This document shows, piece after piece, positions 1 through 9,645 of a stretch of DNA of 42,908 nt (position 1 is the first letter of the stretch; each line of letters starts with the position of its first letter). The DNA is taken from positions 1 through 42,908 of the forward strand of contig JAJVLF010000001.1 of assembly GCA_029255845.1 (NCBI GenBank). Reading direction: 5' to 3'. The DNA is from Campylobacterota bacterium (GTDB lineage: Bacteria; Campylobacterota; Campylobacteria; Campylobacterales; JAJVLF01). Made by a program: the position numbers and the translations under genes. Under the pieces are notes generated by a model, which made no database searches, was not told the DNA's origin, and was given only the letters and a program-made list of their open reading frames with translations.

Positions 1-110
1 TATGATTTGAACAAAATAATCACTTTCTAATGCCTTCTATCACCCTATCTTATGCACTTCTAATTTGCATTGGTCTCTTAATGGCATTAAAATAAAAAGG
101 AATTACAAGA

Positions 111-662
111 ATGACAGATCAAGAATTAAAAGATTTAGTTGCTTCTTTAGCAATAGAGTCTGATAAAACAAGCAAACAAATAAAGAAAACAGATGAGCAA
201 ATGAAGCAAACGGATAAAAAAATAAAGGAAGTAAGCTCTCAATTAGGGAATATAGGTAAAAATCAAGGAGATGTAGCAGAAGAGTTCTTTATTAACTCTA
301 TTGCTTCTACTTTAAAAGTTGGTGGTGTTCAATATGATGAGCTTAATCAAAATATGGCTAAAAGAACAAAAAAACTTCAAGGTGAGTTTGATATAGTTTT
401 AATTAATGGTAAAGAATTATTAATAATAGAAACTAAATATAAAGCCCACATCAATGATTTGGATGCTTTGATAAATAAAAAACATACAAATTTTAAAAAG
501 CTATACCCACAATATAATGATTATGTCCAGCACTTAGGATTAGCTAGTTTTTATATCAATGATGACACTAAAGAAAAAGCTCTTAATAGCAATGTGATGA
601 TATTGCAAAGAAAGGGAGATATTTTAGAAACAACTCTACCTTCAAAAGACTCTCTAAATTGA
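111..662 (+). CDS. Coiled-coil PD-(D/E)XK nuclease-like protein (DUF3782-like)
   Basis: Seen: 183 residues; a charged, Lys/Gln-rich heptad-like N-terminus (about residues 1-50, likely coiled coil), then GDVAEEFF near residue 53 and FDIVLINGKELLIIETKYK around residues 93-111. D94 and the E107-x-K109 pair fit a PD-(D/E)XK active site, with E57/E58 as the usual upstream acidic residue. The ATG at 111 follows a good AAGGA site. The last bases overlap the end of the convergent rsmA. A homologue sits at 19868-20422 with the same layout and the same MTD(Q/E)ELK start. Known: small proteins of this layout are common in AT-rich bacteria and archaea and mostly uncharacterised. Inference: DNA-acting nuclease-fold protein; substrate unknown. 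Confidence 0.8.
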   Translation: MTDQELKDLVASLAIESDKTSKQIKKTDEQMKQTDKKIKEVSSQLGNIGKNQGDVAEEFFINSIASTLKVGGVQYDELNQNMAKRTKKLQGEFDIVLINGKELLIIETKYKAHINDLDALINKKHTNFKKLYPQYNDYVQHLGLASFYINDDTKEKALNSNVMILQRKGDILETTLPSKDSLN

Positions 663-1448
663 CATCACTCCTTTAAATATCTCAAAATAATTCTCCTTAG
701 ATGTCTGATGGGCCCTACAGTTTTCATCTATTTCTAATTTATCAAATATCTCTTTAATTATTTTTTTATCATATTTTTTAGCAATAACACTTAAAAGTTT
801 TTTTCTAGGAGATGCGAAAGCTATTTTCAAAAACTCTAAAAAGTCATTTTCTATTATTGCATTTTCTTTTTTTTCAAACAAAATCACAGAAGACATAACA
901 TTTGGAGGAGGTTCAAACATTTCTGGTGGGACATCAAAAAGTATTTCTACATTTTCGCATACACTTTGAGAAATTACAGATAAAGCAGAAAAGTTTCTAT
1001 CATTTATCTTTGCTGAAAACTTTTGAGCCACTTCTTTTTGAATCATTACTAGGATATATTTACAATTAATATCCATTAATGCCTTTAAAATGACTTTTTT
1101 TGATATATAGTATGGTAGATTAGCTATTATTTGATAGGGCTCATTTATTAGAGTTTTTTCATTCCATATACTTAAAATATCTTTGAAAATAAACTCTATT
1201 TTCTTTTGTGAAATTTCTTCTTTAAATGAATTAAGTAAATGGGTTTTTAAATCTAAATCTATTTCAAAAGATAAAACATCTAAGTTCATTAAATATTTTG
1301 TCAAGTCCCCAAATCCAGCTCCTATTTCTATGCATTTTAAATCATCGTTAGGAATTGAATTTTGTATTTTTTCTAATATTTCTTTGTTGTTTAAAAAGTT
1401 TTGACCATATCTTTTTTTAGCTAAGTGGATGGTTTCTTTGCTTTGCAT
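654..1448 (-). CDS. rsmA: 16S rRNA (adenine(1518)-N(6)/adenine(1519)-N(6))-dimethyltransferase RsmA (KsgA)
   Basis: Dimethylates two adjacent adenines in the 3'-terminal hairpin of 16S rRNA during 30S maturation, using S-adenosylmethionine. The N-terminal KKRYGQNFL motif, the SAM-binding EIGAGFGDLT loop (about residues 41-50) and the catalytic NLPYYIS motif (about 110) are all present; 264 residues is normal for the family. ATG at 1448 lies 15 bp after the stop of the secreted protein gene upstream, so it may be transcribed with the flagellin. Its 3' end overlaps the convergent nuclease-like gene by 9 bp, leaving no room for a terminator between them. Confidence 0.95.
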   Translation of the reverse strand: MQSKETIHLAKKRYGQNFLNNKEILEKIQNSIPNDDLKCIEIGAGFGDLTKYLMNLDVLSFEIDLDLKTHLLNSFKEEISQKKIEFIFKDILSIWNEKTLINEPYQIIANLPYYISKKVILKALMDINCKYILVMIQKEVAQKFSAKINDRNFSALSVISQSVCENVEILFDVPPEMFEPPPNVMSSVILFEKKENAIIENDFLEFLKIAFASPRKKLLSVIAKKYDKKIIKEIFDKLEIDENCRAHQTSKENYFEIFKGVMSI

Positions 1449-1463
1449 TATGGCTTTTGTTTT

Positions 1464-2159
1464 CTATAAAGGGAAGTTAAGCTTTAGCTTCACAAAAAAA
1501 ATACTTGATTTGACTGCTTTGGTATCTTTTCTTTCAAATACTTCAAATTTATATCCACCTACAATTTTTAATGGACTAAAACTAGCTTCAACTTCTCCCC
1601 CTGCTCCATAAGCAAAAAAGAATTTTTCCGTTTCTGCTTCTGTTTTAGTTTTCTTTTTTAATATCCCTCCTAAAGAAAGTGTCCCTAAGGCATTAATTTT
1701 CATATGTTTTGTAGAAAAAACATTAAATGAGTATTCATTGGTAGCATTATATACTAGCAAGGTGTCATCTTTAAGAGATGTTTCTGCTGAAAACTCTGTA
1801 TTAAGCCAGTCATTTATTAAAAAACCTACCCCTAGCCCTACTATTTTTAATTTTTGTCTTTTCATAAAACTAGTAGACATATAAATTAATGCCATTGAGC
1901 TTTCTTTATCCACAGAGTGAGATTTCATATTCATATTATTATAATCATTATTTTCTAGTATGTTTAAAATTCTATTAATTTTTGATGAATCCTCTTCTTC
2001 TTTTTTCTCCTCTTTCATATTTTTTTTAATTTCCATTTTATCATATACTAAATTATTATCTTCCATAAAAGCATCAGGGAATCTATAGTCATCCATAGTG
2101 CTATTTATATCAGAAAAGAGAGATAAAGTAAAAACAAATAATCCAATAATTTTCTTCAA
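1464..2159 (-). CDS. Secreted, probable outer-membrane barrel-like protein of unknown function
   Basis: Not recognised as a named family. Seen: a Sec-type signal peptide (MKKIIGLFVFTLSLFS), then a highly charged stretch of about 80 residues with an EEKKEEED run, then a C-terminal half of alternating hydrophobic and polar residues typical of amphipathic beta strands, ending in a strand-like LKLNFPL. Inference: exported; the second half could be a small outer-membrane barrel. It starts 18 bp after the giant flagellin stop and ends 15 bp before rsmA, so it is probably cotranscribed with the flagellin. A role in export, anchoring or surface display of that flagellin is possible but unproven. Confidence 0.7.
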   Translation of the reverse strand: MKKIIGLFVFTLSLFSDINSTMDDYRFPDAFMEDNNLVYDKMEIKKNMKEEKKEEEDSSKINRILNILENNDYNNMNMKSHSVDKESSMALIYMSTSFMKRQKLKIVGLGVGFLINDWLNTEFSAETSLKDDTLLVYNATNEYSFNVFSTKHMKINALGTLSLGGILKKKTKTEAETEKFFFAYGAGGEVEASFSPLKIVGGYKFEVFERKDTKAVKSSIFFVKLKLNFPL

Positions 2160-2177
2160 AACATTTCCTTTTTTATT

Positions 2178-5100
2178 TTATTGTTGCTGTAATAAAGTCA
2201 ATATCATCTTTTTTGATGCATTAGCTTGTGATATAGCATAATTTCCAGCCCTCATTAATAGCTCTCTTTTTTGAAACTTCGATGTTTCTTCAGCAAAATC
2301 TATTTCTCTTATCGTAGATTCAGCAGAGATTATATTTGTTCTTTCTATATTTAGAAATTCTAATCTTTTTTCTAGCTTGACCTGATAAGAAGCCACTTTT
2401 GCTCTCATTTTTTTTATATATTCAAGAGCAGAATCTACAGCATCCATAACCAATGCAGAAGATTGCTTATGATTTACTCCTCTTATCGTAGATTCTTGAT
2501 GTAATTCATACTCTATATCGTCAGTATATCCTATACCATATAAATCTTTTTTGTTTAGATTTTTTGTAATGGCATCTCTTAGATTTAATGTAGTGGAAAA
2601 TTTTGATTTATTTAACCCAAAATCAGCATCTCCAGTTTCTATTATTAAATCACTTGACCTATCAGATATAAATGTAATATACCCTCCATATGCCCCTGGA
2701 CCACCTGGAACTAGCATAGGGTCTGGAGGGTCATTAAAATTGATTGATAATGTATTCTCTGGGAAAATTGCCAATCCTTGAGCAAATAAAGCTTTTGCAA
2801 AAGATAGAGTTATATTATTTATATCATGCTCATCAAGATGCTCTTTAGCATTCCCCTCTAAAGACATTTCTATTTCTGTATCAGATAATCTAACAAAAGC
2901 AGGTGTTAATCCTTTAGGTATATTTTTAGTTGTAACAAATGCATCTAAGTCTGTTTCATCATTAAATTTATCTCCAAATAAAGTAATTGTAACTTTATTA
3001 TCTATACTACCATCATCTAATTTACTCTCTTTAAAGCTATTGCTAAATGTAACCGTTGGGTCATTAAAGTTAATACTTACATCATTTAAATCTTTCCCTT
3101 GCACATTTCTAGCAAACAATCCTGCTTTAAATTTAAACTTTAAATCTTCTATATCAACTTTATCTGTATCATTTTGGTTTAAATGCTTTTTAGCATTTCC
3201 CACTAAAGTAGCTGTGAAAAGTTTTTTGGCTCCCTCTTCTTTTGTAAATTCAAAAGTGAGACCATCTGGCACTCCTGATACTTCTATTAAATGCCCTATC
3301 ATATGTTTAGTTTTCAATTCTTTTTTTATAGTTAGATCTTTTTCATCATGATTATTTATAGTCCTATTGCCCCCTCTTCCTTCTACCTTTACAGTGTTTT
3401 GGAAATCTTTGAATAATTTTATATTAGTCCCATCTAGCTCGGCAAATACACCACTCGTCCCATTTGCATTATTATTAATCTTAGTGATAATAGAAGTGTA
3501 AAAATCAGGACTATCTACATCAATATCTGGAATATTAACCCCATTAAAAATTAAATTATTCCCACCGCCAATAATATCTTTAATATTTTCAATAGTAGCA
3601 GTATATTTAAAATTATATGTTTGAGATAAATCATCATATTTAACTGAAAAATCAATTGATTTTTCAATAGAGCCATCATTTGCTTTTGCTTCTTCAAAAA
3701 CATTTTCTTTTGCTTCTATTACAGGAGGAGGAGGATCTTTAAAATCAACTACTAGGTTTGTAATAGGGTCTGCTTGCTGACCACTCTCAAATAGAGAGGG
3801 GTCAAACTCTAAAGTCATATCATCTAAATCATGAATATCTGCATGATTATCTGCTTGATCTACTAATTCAAATTTAATATGAGTGTTATCTATTGCACTA
3901 AAAACTGGTCTTAGCCCATCAGGAGGAGAAATTACTTTTATATTATCTTGTAAATTCGCTCCAGTAAATTTATCTCCTTCTTCCACTTCAAGAATAATAA
4001 AATTAGACATACTACCATCATTTTTATCACTTTCAACAAAGCTTCTAGTATTTACTTTAGGCGGTTCTCTAAAATTTACAATTCCATCTTCTATTATATT
4101 TCCTGATACTTTTGTATTAAATAGCTCTTGAGAAAATTCTAATCTTAAATTATCTACATCATATAAATTCGTATGCTTTACAGCAATTCCCCTTAATGTC
4201 AGTTGTATTTTATCCCCCACAGCAACAAATATAGGCTCTAGCCCACTAGGAAGGTTTGATATTGAAATCAATTTTTTTAGGTCATCACTATCTAGTCCTG
4301 CAGCAAACTTAGGAGTTGTTACCCCACCTTTTTCTAAATTTGTGATTTCTAAGAATTTTGCTCCTGTCATAGTTCCATTATTTAAAAAAGACTCCGTAAA
4401 AGGACCATCTAGTTTGACTATAGGAGCTTCTACAAAGTTAAATTCTCTTAGTATAAATTTTTCAGGAGCAATACCACTAAAAAATAACTCAGGGTCTTGA
4501 AAAATTAATTCAGGCTTAATGGATGAAGCCTCATGACTTATAGCCTTTCCTTCAAGTCTTAATTCAATTTGATTATCATTTAATAAAATAAATTTAGGAG
4601 TTAGTCCTGCTGGTAAATTTTTAACAAAAATACTATCATTTGGATTACTTGTGCCATTAAATGTGTCGCCTAATAAAGTAAATGTCGCAGGCTCACCAAA
4701 GCTACCATCATTAAAACGGCTTTCTATTAATTTATCTGTAGTAAATATCTCTGGTCTATCTCTATAATCAATAAGAATATCTTCTAAATTAGATGGAGCA
4801 ACACCATTTCTAAAAAGCTGATTACTAAATTCTATTTCTATATTATTTGCAGCATTTGCCTTAGAATGACTTTGGCTTTGCCCTAGTAATTGCATAGTTA
4901 ATTGATTTGCTTTTGTTCTAGTAAATAATGTGGTAAGCCCACTAGGAAGATTTCTAGTTGTAATTACACCATTTGCATTTGGATTAACAGAAGTAAGAGT
5001 ATCTCCAAATAAATCCAATGTAATGATATTTCTAATAGAGCCATCATTTTTAGAACCTTCTCTAAAATAATCATTATAAAATATTTTAGGGCTATCTTTA

Positions 5101-8100
5101 AAATCAATATTAATATCTACTATTTCATTAGAAGGAAGAACTTTTTGTGTAAATAAATCCGAGGTAAAGCTCACAGATAAATCTTCTATATCATTATAAT
5201 CTGTGTGATTTATCGCTTTTCCTGAAAGAGTAAATTCTATTGTAGATTCATTTTTAAATTTATAAATAGGAGTTAATCCTGCTGGCAAGTTTCCAAGAAT
5301 GATATAATTATCTAGCGATAAACCTTCTCTAAAGGTATCTTTTTCTAGTGTTAAAGTTATAGCTCCTTCCACTCCACCATCATTACTTTCTGTTTCTGCA
5401 AATCCTCCCTCATATTTAATTTCTGGAGAACCAAGAAAGTTAATTTCAATATTTCCTAATTTATCTGGCTTTATTCCACTAGCAAATATTCCTGCTCCAA
5501 GCTCTAATTCTGAGTTTTTTACACTCTCTGTTAAAGAATGATTAAATGCATTCCCTTTTAGAGTAATTTCTAATGCCGTCTCATCTATGACTCTGTATTT
5601 AGGGGTTAATCCAGCAGGAATATTAGTCATATTTGCATATAAAGAAGGGTCAGCATCTGCTTTGAAATATCCTTCTTTTAAAGTTACAGTAATAGGTTTA
5701 TCAATACTACCATCATTAGAAAAAGATTCTTGAAAGTTTTCTTCTATTTCAGGAATTGGCTTATTTTTAAAATCAAATCTTATATTTTTTAGAGAAGGTG
5801 GCTGTATTCTATTTTCAAAAAGCCTTGTATTGAATATTAATTCTATATTATTAAAATCATCAAATTCATCATGTTTTTTTGATTTACCTTCTAAATAAAA
5901 CCTAATAGATGATTTATCTGTAACAAATTTAGGAGTTAATGAATTAGGTATGCCTTTTACCTCTATGTAATTATTTGGATTTACTCTTGCAAATTTATCC
6001 CCTAATACTGATAGCTCTAAATAATCATCGGTAGAGCCATCATTTCTAGGGCTTTCCTTAAAACTACCAAAAGCAATTACTTCTGGTTCATCATAAAATT
6101 TAATATCAAGAGAAACATCATTCATAGTTTTATTATCTACAAATAAAGAAGAAGAGAAACTAAGTCTAAAAGATGCACTATCAGATGAGCCATGCTCTAA
6201 AGCCACATATTCATTTTCAGTAGGAGGAGTAGTCGTAGCATCAGCATTATCTAAAAATGAAATTAATAATTGTCTAGGATGTAATGTATTTATTTTATAA
6301 GTTGGCTCTAAAATATAAGGTAAATTAGTTCCTTTTATATTTTTTCTTAAAAATGCATTCAAAGATATTCCCGTTTCTGCATTTATCTCATCTGGATTAC
6401 CTATATTATATTTCTCTATATCAAAACTCATTCCAGAAGGTAGCTCTAGTGCTACTGTCCCTTTTACTTGACCATTATTTTCTTCATTTTCTAAGAATTT
6501 TCCACCAATATTTATAAATTCTGGTAATTCATCCACAAAAATGATATTTGTTTTATAGCTATCAAGACCTAAGGTATCTCCAGCACCACCTACAATTGAG
6601 CCTTTAAAATTTATTTCTACTTCACCTGGATGAAAAGATGCATGTTGAGGTGCAGACCCAGTAAATTCTAGGACAGCAGTATTAGCTGTTGGTCTAGTCC
6701 ATACAGCAACAAGATCCGTAGGTCCCCCTGGTTTTGATACTACTATAGGATCAGCATTAAATGTCCCATCTGTAAGCTCAAATGTAACTTGAGATGCTAT
6801 TTTCCCATTATTTGCAGCAGATTCTTTAAACTCTCCTATTTGCACAATTCTGGAGGCTTTTTTAAATTCTACCTTTACATCTACTGGCTTAGTATCTATA
6901 CCAGATTTTAAAAGATTTCCTTTTAATGTTATTGATATATTTTGATTATCTATATTTGAAGTAGCATTTCCAGTTAGCTCAACTTTTATATTTTCCCCAT
7001 CAACTATTGTTAGGACAGCAGTTAGTCCTGTTGGGACATTATCTATTATATAATCAGTATCTTTAACAAGCACTTTATTTGCTAATGCTAATCTTGCAGC
7101 CTTTATCTCTTCGCTATTTTTTAAAAGAAGATTTACAGGATTGTCTATTTTCCCATTATTAGTAGCACTTTCTTCTTTAAAAGATGTATCAGCAAGAACA
7201 TAAGCACTATCAAAAAAATCTATATGAGAGTCAAATTTCGTAGAAAATACATTTGGCTGAAAAGCTTCTCTTTTAAAACCAATACTAATATCTTCTTCTC
7301 TCAAACTATGATTAGTAGCTATACCATCTATAGCTATCGCTAAAGATTGAGTGCTAACTATAGTAAAACTTGGTGTCAATCCATCAGGAAGACTAACATC
7401 TATATAATCTTTTATATTTGTAGCAGTAAAAGAGGCTTTACCATTTTCAATCCCTAATTCTAAGGAGCCTTCAATTTTACCTGGTTCATCTGCTTTTTCT
7501 GAAAAACTAATCGTATCGGTGCTTACTGTAATATTAGGGTCCTCTAAAAAATTAATTACAGTATCCTCTATCTTATCAGGTGCTATTCCTCTTTCAAATA
7601 AAGCAGAGTTAAAGACTATTTCTTTTATATTTACATCATTAGTTCTATTAGTAGCATTTTTTGAGTAAGTAACTGTAATTTCATTAGAGTTATTTTTATT
7701 ATAATGAATATCTAATGCACTTATATCTGCACCATCATAATCTATAGTGATATTATTTTTAATAAATGTTTCAGTTAGATTATCTTTAAATTTATCTCCA
7801 TTGACTCTTAGCACTATTGATGTAGATATAGTCCCATCATTATTAGAATGCTCTGTAAAACCTCCAACACTTCCTAATGCCATAGTTGGCTTATCAGCAA
7901 AATCAATATAAGTGCTTATAACTGGGTTTGAAGGACGACCATTTTCAAATATTGCATTATCATTAATAACTAGATTTAATACCTTATCATCATTTTCTCC
8001 GTGAGCTGTTTCTTGACCTGTAATTTCAAATATTATTTTATCATTACCGCTAGTGCTTATAGTTTGGGCTGTCCCAGCAAGTCCAGTTAAATCAAAATTT

Positions 8101-9560
8101 AACTGAGTAGTGTCAAGAGTAGTGTCAAGAAGTTTACCCCCTTGAAGCTGTAATGTAACTTTTCCATCATAATGCCCATCATTAGCACTTGTTTCTTTAA
8201 AATTACTAATAGCATTAAGGTGTATTTTAGGAGTATCACTATAGCTTAAACTAAAGCCACCTACATCATCTGGAGCCACTTCTGATTTGAAAAGTTCTTT
8301 ATTTGTAAATTTAAAACCTATATTATTTACAGGATATGTAGTATCAGCTAAGGTTGGTGTAGCCACCCCTGCTTTTGGTCCAATCCTAATCTGCATATTT
8401 TTACTATCAGCACGAGAAAAATTAGCCTGTAAATAATCTGGCAAATTTGAAACTTCTATATTAGCAGAAGGATCTTTAGTTGTAAATTCATCATCTGTTA
8501 ATTGAAGAGTTAGGACATTATCATCAAAATAATTTGCAGTATTTACACTTTCATAAAAAGTTTTCCCCGCGGGAGTTATCACATTAGGTTTTGTAGATAC
8601 CCTAAAATCAATATTATAATCTAAATCTTCTTTCTCTTTAATTGAGCTATCTGTTTTAGGTATTGATGGTAATGGAGAAAAGCTCATATCACTAACTTTT
8701 ATTTTATCGCTTACAGGAAAGTCTTTTTCCGTATAGCTACTTATAGTTGCACTTGGAATTTTTAAATCTGCACCACCTGTGCTATTTTCCTTTGCTGCAT
8801 TTAGCTCTTTATTAAATGCCACTTTTTTATATACAGGTAGAGTATTGCCCTCTTTATATATTGCTCTAACTCCCGTATCTTCACTATATTTATTAACAAA
8901 ATTTGCTAAATCTACTACTGTTTTGCCAGGGGAAGTTGAGAGAGTAAAAGGAGCTAAAGTAACATCCTCATTACTAGTGCCTGTATTTTTAAAAGTAAGA
9001 CTCAAATCATCTATAAGCCTAACCCCACCATCAGTAGTCTTATAACTAGAAAATCCCATCTTATCACTAGAAGTAGCATTAAAAGAAAAATCTAAAACAC
9101 TTGAAGAGTCTTTACCTACATGAACTTTTTTATTAAAAAATGTCCCATCTAAAAGCTTTTGATTTCCAAAAGATGTTTCTTTTGCTATATTATCCAATTC
9201 TTTTAATAACCCCTCAATCTCTGTCTGTAAAGCTTCTCTAGTTATTTTACTTTGACCATCAGTAGAGGCTTGTATTGCTTTGGCTCGGATACTATCTAAC
9301 AAGATAATCTGCTGATCTAATGCCTTATCAACAATCTGAAACATAGCAATAGTATTATTAGCATTTTTAATAGATTCTTTCAAAGCCCCAGAATCACTTC
9401 GTAATCTATTAGCTTCTATAAGCCCAGCAGAATCATCGACAGCAGAATTTATTCTTATACCCGTGCTAAGTCTTTTCAAAGACTCAGAAAGAGCATTAGA
9501 GCTTACCCTAGTTGCATTCCTCGCATTTAGAGCATCAATGTTCGTATTCAAACTATACAA
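2178..9560 (-). CDS. Giant flagellin with repeat-rich adhesin-like insert (2460 aa)
   Basis: Flagellar filament subunit about five times the usual length. Residues 1-140 are a clear Flagellin_N (D0/D1) domain (SLNTNIDALNARNA, SLKRLSTGIRINSAVDDSAG). About residues 2370-2460 are Flagellin_C, with ESTIREIDFAEETSKFQKREL and a coiled AISQANASKKMILTLLQQQ end. A flagellin-IN-like segment lies near 215-260. Residues about 430-2290 are some 15 copies of a 95-130 residue repeat with an F-x-E-x4-NDGxI start, an LPxGLTPxF core and a GxAxxHxxxxD motif. Start: TTG at 9560, preceded by AAAAGGA at suitable spacing; no ATG fits. The frame is intact throughout. Inference: exported by the flagellar type III apparatus and assembled with the repeats as a large outer domain. 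Confidence 0.92.
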   Translation of the reverse strand: MYSLNTNIDALNARNATRVSSNALSESLKRLSTGIRINSAVDDSAGLIEANRLRSDSGALKESIKNANNTIAMFQIVDKALDQQIILLDSIRAKAIQASTDGQSKITREALQTEIEGLLKELDNIAKETSFGNQKLLDGTFFNKKVHVGKDSSSVLDFSFNATSSDKMGFSSYKTTDGGVRLIDDLSLTFKNTGTSNEDVTLAPFTLSTSPGKTVVDLANFVNKYSEDTGVRAIYKEGNTLPVYKKVAFNKELNAAKENSTGGADLKIPSATISSYTEKDFPVSDKIKVSDMSFSPLPSIPKTDSSIKEKEDLDYNIDFRVSTKPNVITPAGKTFYESVNTANYFDDNVLTLQLTDDEFTTKDPSANIEVSNLPDYLQANFSRADSKNMQIRIGPKAGVATPTLADTTYPVNNIGFKFTNKELFKSEVAPDDVGGFSLSYSDTPKIHLNAISNFKETSANDGHYDGKVTLQLQGGKLLDTTLDTTQLNFDLTGLAGTAQTISTSGNDKIIFEITGQETAHGENDDKVLNLVINDNAIFENGRPSNPVISTYIDFADKPTMALGSVGGFTEHSNNDGTISTSIVLRVNGDKFKDNLTETFIKNNITIDYDGADISALDIHYNKNNSNEITVTYSKNATNRTNDVNIKEIVFNSALFERGIAPDKIEDTVINFLEDPNITVSTDTISFSEKADEPGKIEGSLELGIENGKASFTATNIKDYIDVSLPDGLTPSFTIVSTQSLAIAIDGIATNHSLREEDISIGFKREAFQPNVFSTKFDSHIDFFDSAYVLADTSFKEESATNNGKIDNPVNLLLKNSEEIKAARLALANKVLVKDTDYIIDNVPTGLTAVLTIVDGENIKVELTGNATSNIDNQNISITLKGNLLKSGIDTKPVDVKVEFKKASRIVQIGEFKESAANNGKIASQVTFELTDGTFNADPIVVSKPGGPTDLVAVWTRPTANTAVLEFTGSAPQHASFHPGEVEINFKGSIVGGAGDTLGLDSYKTNIIFVDELPEFINIGGKFLENEENNGQVKGTVALELPSGMSFDIEKYNIGNPDEINAETGISLNAFLRKNIKGTNLPYILEPTYKINTLHPRQLLISFLDNADATTTPPTENEYVALEHGSSDSASFRLSFSSSLFVDNKTMNDVSLDIKFYDEPEVIAFGSFKESPRNDGSTDDYLELSVLGDKFARVNPNNYIEVKGIPNSLTPKFVTDKSSIRFYLEGKSKKHDEFDDFNNIELIFNTRLFENRIQPPSLKNIRFDFKNKPIPEIEENFQESFSNDGSIDKPITVTLKEGYFKADADPSLYANMTNIPAGLTPKYRVIDETALEITLKGNAFNHSLTESVKNSELELGAGIFASGIKPDKLGNIEINFLGSPEIKYEGGFAETESNDGGVEGAITLTLEKDTFREGLSLDNYIILGNLPAGLTPIYKFKNESTIEFTLSGKAINHTDYNDIEDLSVSFTSDLFTQKVLPSNEIVDINIDFKDSPKIFYNDYFREGSKNDGSIRNIITLDLFGDTLTSVNPNANGVITTRNLPSGLTTLFTRTKANQLTMQLLGQSQSHSKANAANNIEIEFSNQLFRNGVAPSNLEDILIDYRDRPEIFTTDKLIESRFNDGSFGEPATFTLLGDTFNGTSNPNDSIFVKNLPAGLTPKFILLNDNQIELRLEGKAISHEASSIKPELIFQDPELFFSGIAPEKFILREFNFVEAPIVKLDGPFTESFLNNGTMTGAKFLEITNLEKGGVTTPKFAAGLDSDDLKKLISISNLPSGLEPIFVAVGDKIQLTLRGIAVKHTNLYDVDNLRLEFSQELFNTKVSGNIIEDGIVNFREPPKVNTRSFVESDKNDGSMSNFIILEVEEGDKFTGANLQDNIKVISPPDGLRPVFSAIDNTHIKFELVDQADNHADIHDLDDMTLEFDPSLFESGQQADPITNLVVDFKDPPPPVIEAKENVFEEAKANDGSIEKSIDFSVKYDDLSQTYNFKYTATIENIKDIIGGGNNLIFNGVNIPDIDVDSPDFYTSIITKINNNANGTSGVFAELDGTNIKLFKDFQNTVKVEGRGGNRTINNHDEKDLTIKKELKTKHMIGHLIEVSGVPDGLTFEFTKEEGAKKLFTATLVGNAKKHLNQNDTDKVDIEDLKFKFKAGLFARNVQGKDLNDVSINFNDPTVTFSNSFKESKLDDGSIDNKVTITLFGDKFNDETDLDAFVTTKNIPKGLTPAFVRLSDTEIEMSLEGNAKEHLDEHDINNITLSFAKALFAQGLAIFPENTLSINFNDPPDPMLVPGGPGAYGGYITFISDRSSDLIIETGDADFGLNKSKFSTTLNLRDAITKNLNKKDLYGIGYTDDIEYELHQESTIRGVNHKQSSALVMDAVDSALEYIKKMRAKVASYQVKLEKRLEFLNIERTNIISAESTIREIDFAEETSKFQKRELLMRAGNYAISQANASKKMILTLLQQQ
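2715..8260 (-). repeat. About 15 tandem protein-level repeats inside the flagellin
   Basis: The repeat unit reads roughly: acidic-Pro linker, F-x-E-S-x2-NDGSI, hydrophobic strand, L-x-GDxF, NLPxGLTPxF, strand, LxGxAxxH, an (N/D)DI-x-L strand and a LFxxGxxP end. Units differ widely in sequence, and no long identical DNA stretches are visible between them, so the expansion looks old and under selection for reading frame rather than recently slipped. One unit, around 3340-3620, carries an extra insertion that resembles a flagellin IN motif (NLIFNGVNI followed by TSIITKINNN). Confidence 0.85.
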
Positions 9561-9617
9561 GCTTAGAAGTCCTTTTCTAAATTTTTGGTATTATTTTTTA
9601 TATTACTTAACTAAGTC

Positions 9618-9645
9618 AAATCGGACGATTAAAGCATTTCGTTAA
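9618..9645 (-). promoter_or_regulatory. Possible sigma-28 promoter for the giant flagellin
   Basis: On the minus strand, CCGATTT lies about 58-64 bases before the TTG start, with TTAACG about 15 bases further upstream. The -10 part resembles the FliA consensus of Campylobacterota flagellin genes; the -35 part is weak. It overlaps the 3' end of the pseudouridine synthase gene. Confidence 0.3.

Noticed and set aside
2715-8260. CRISPR-like reading of the regular repeats
   Set aside because: Periodicity is at protein level with diverged DNA and no identical 25-40 bp repeats or spacers.
2551-9045. Plus-strand ORFs inside the flagellin region
   Set aside because: Antisense shadows of the flagellin frame, scattered, with no RBS or recognisable domain.
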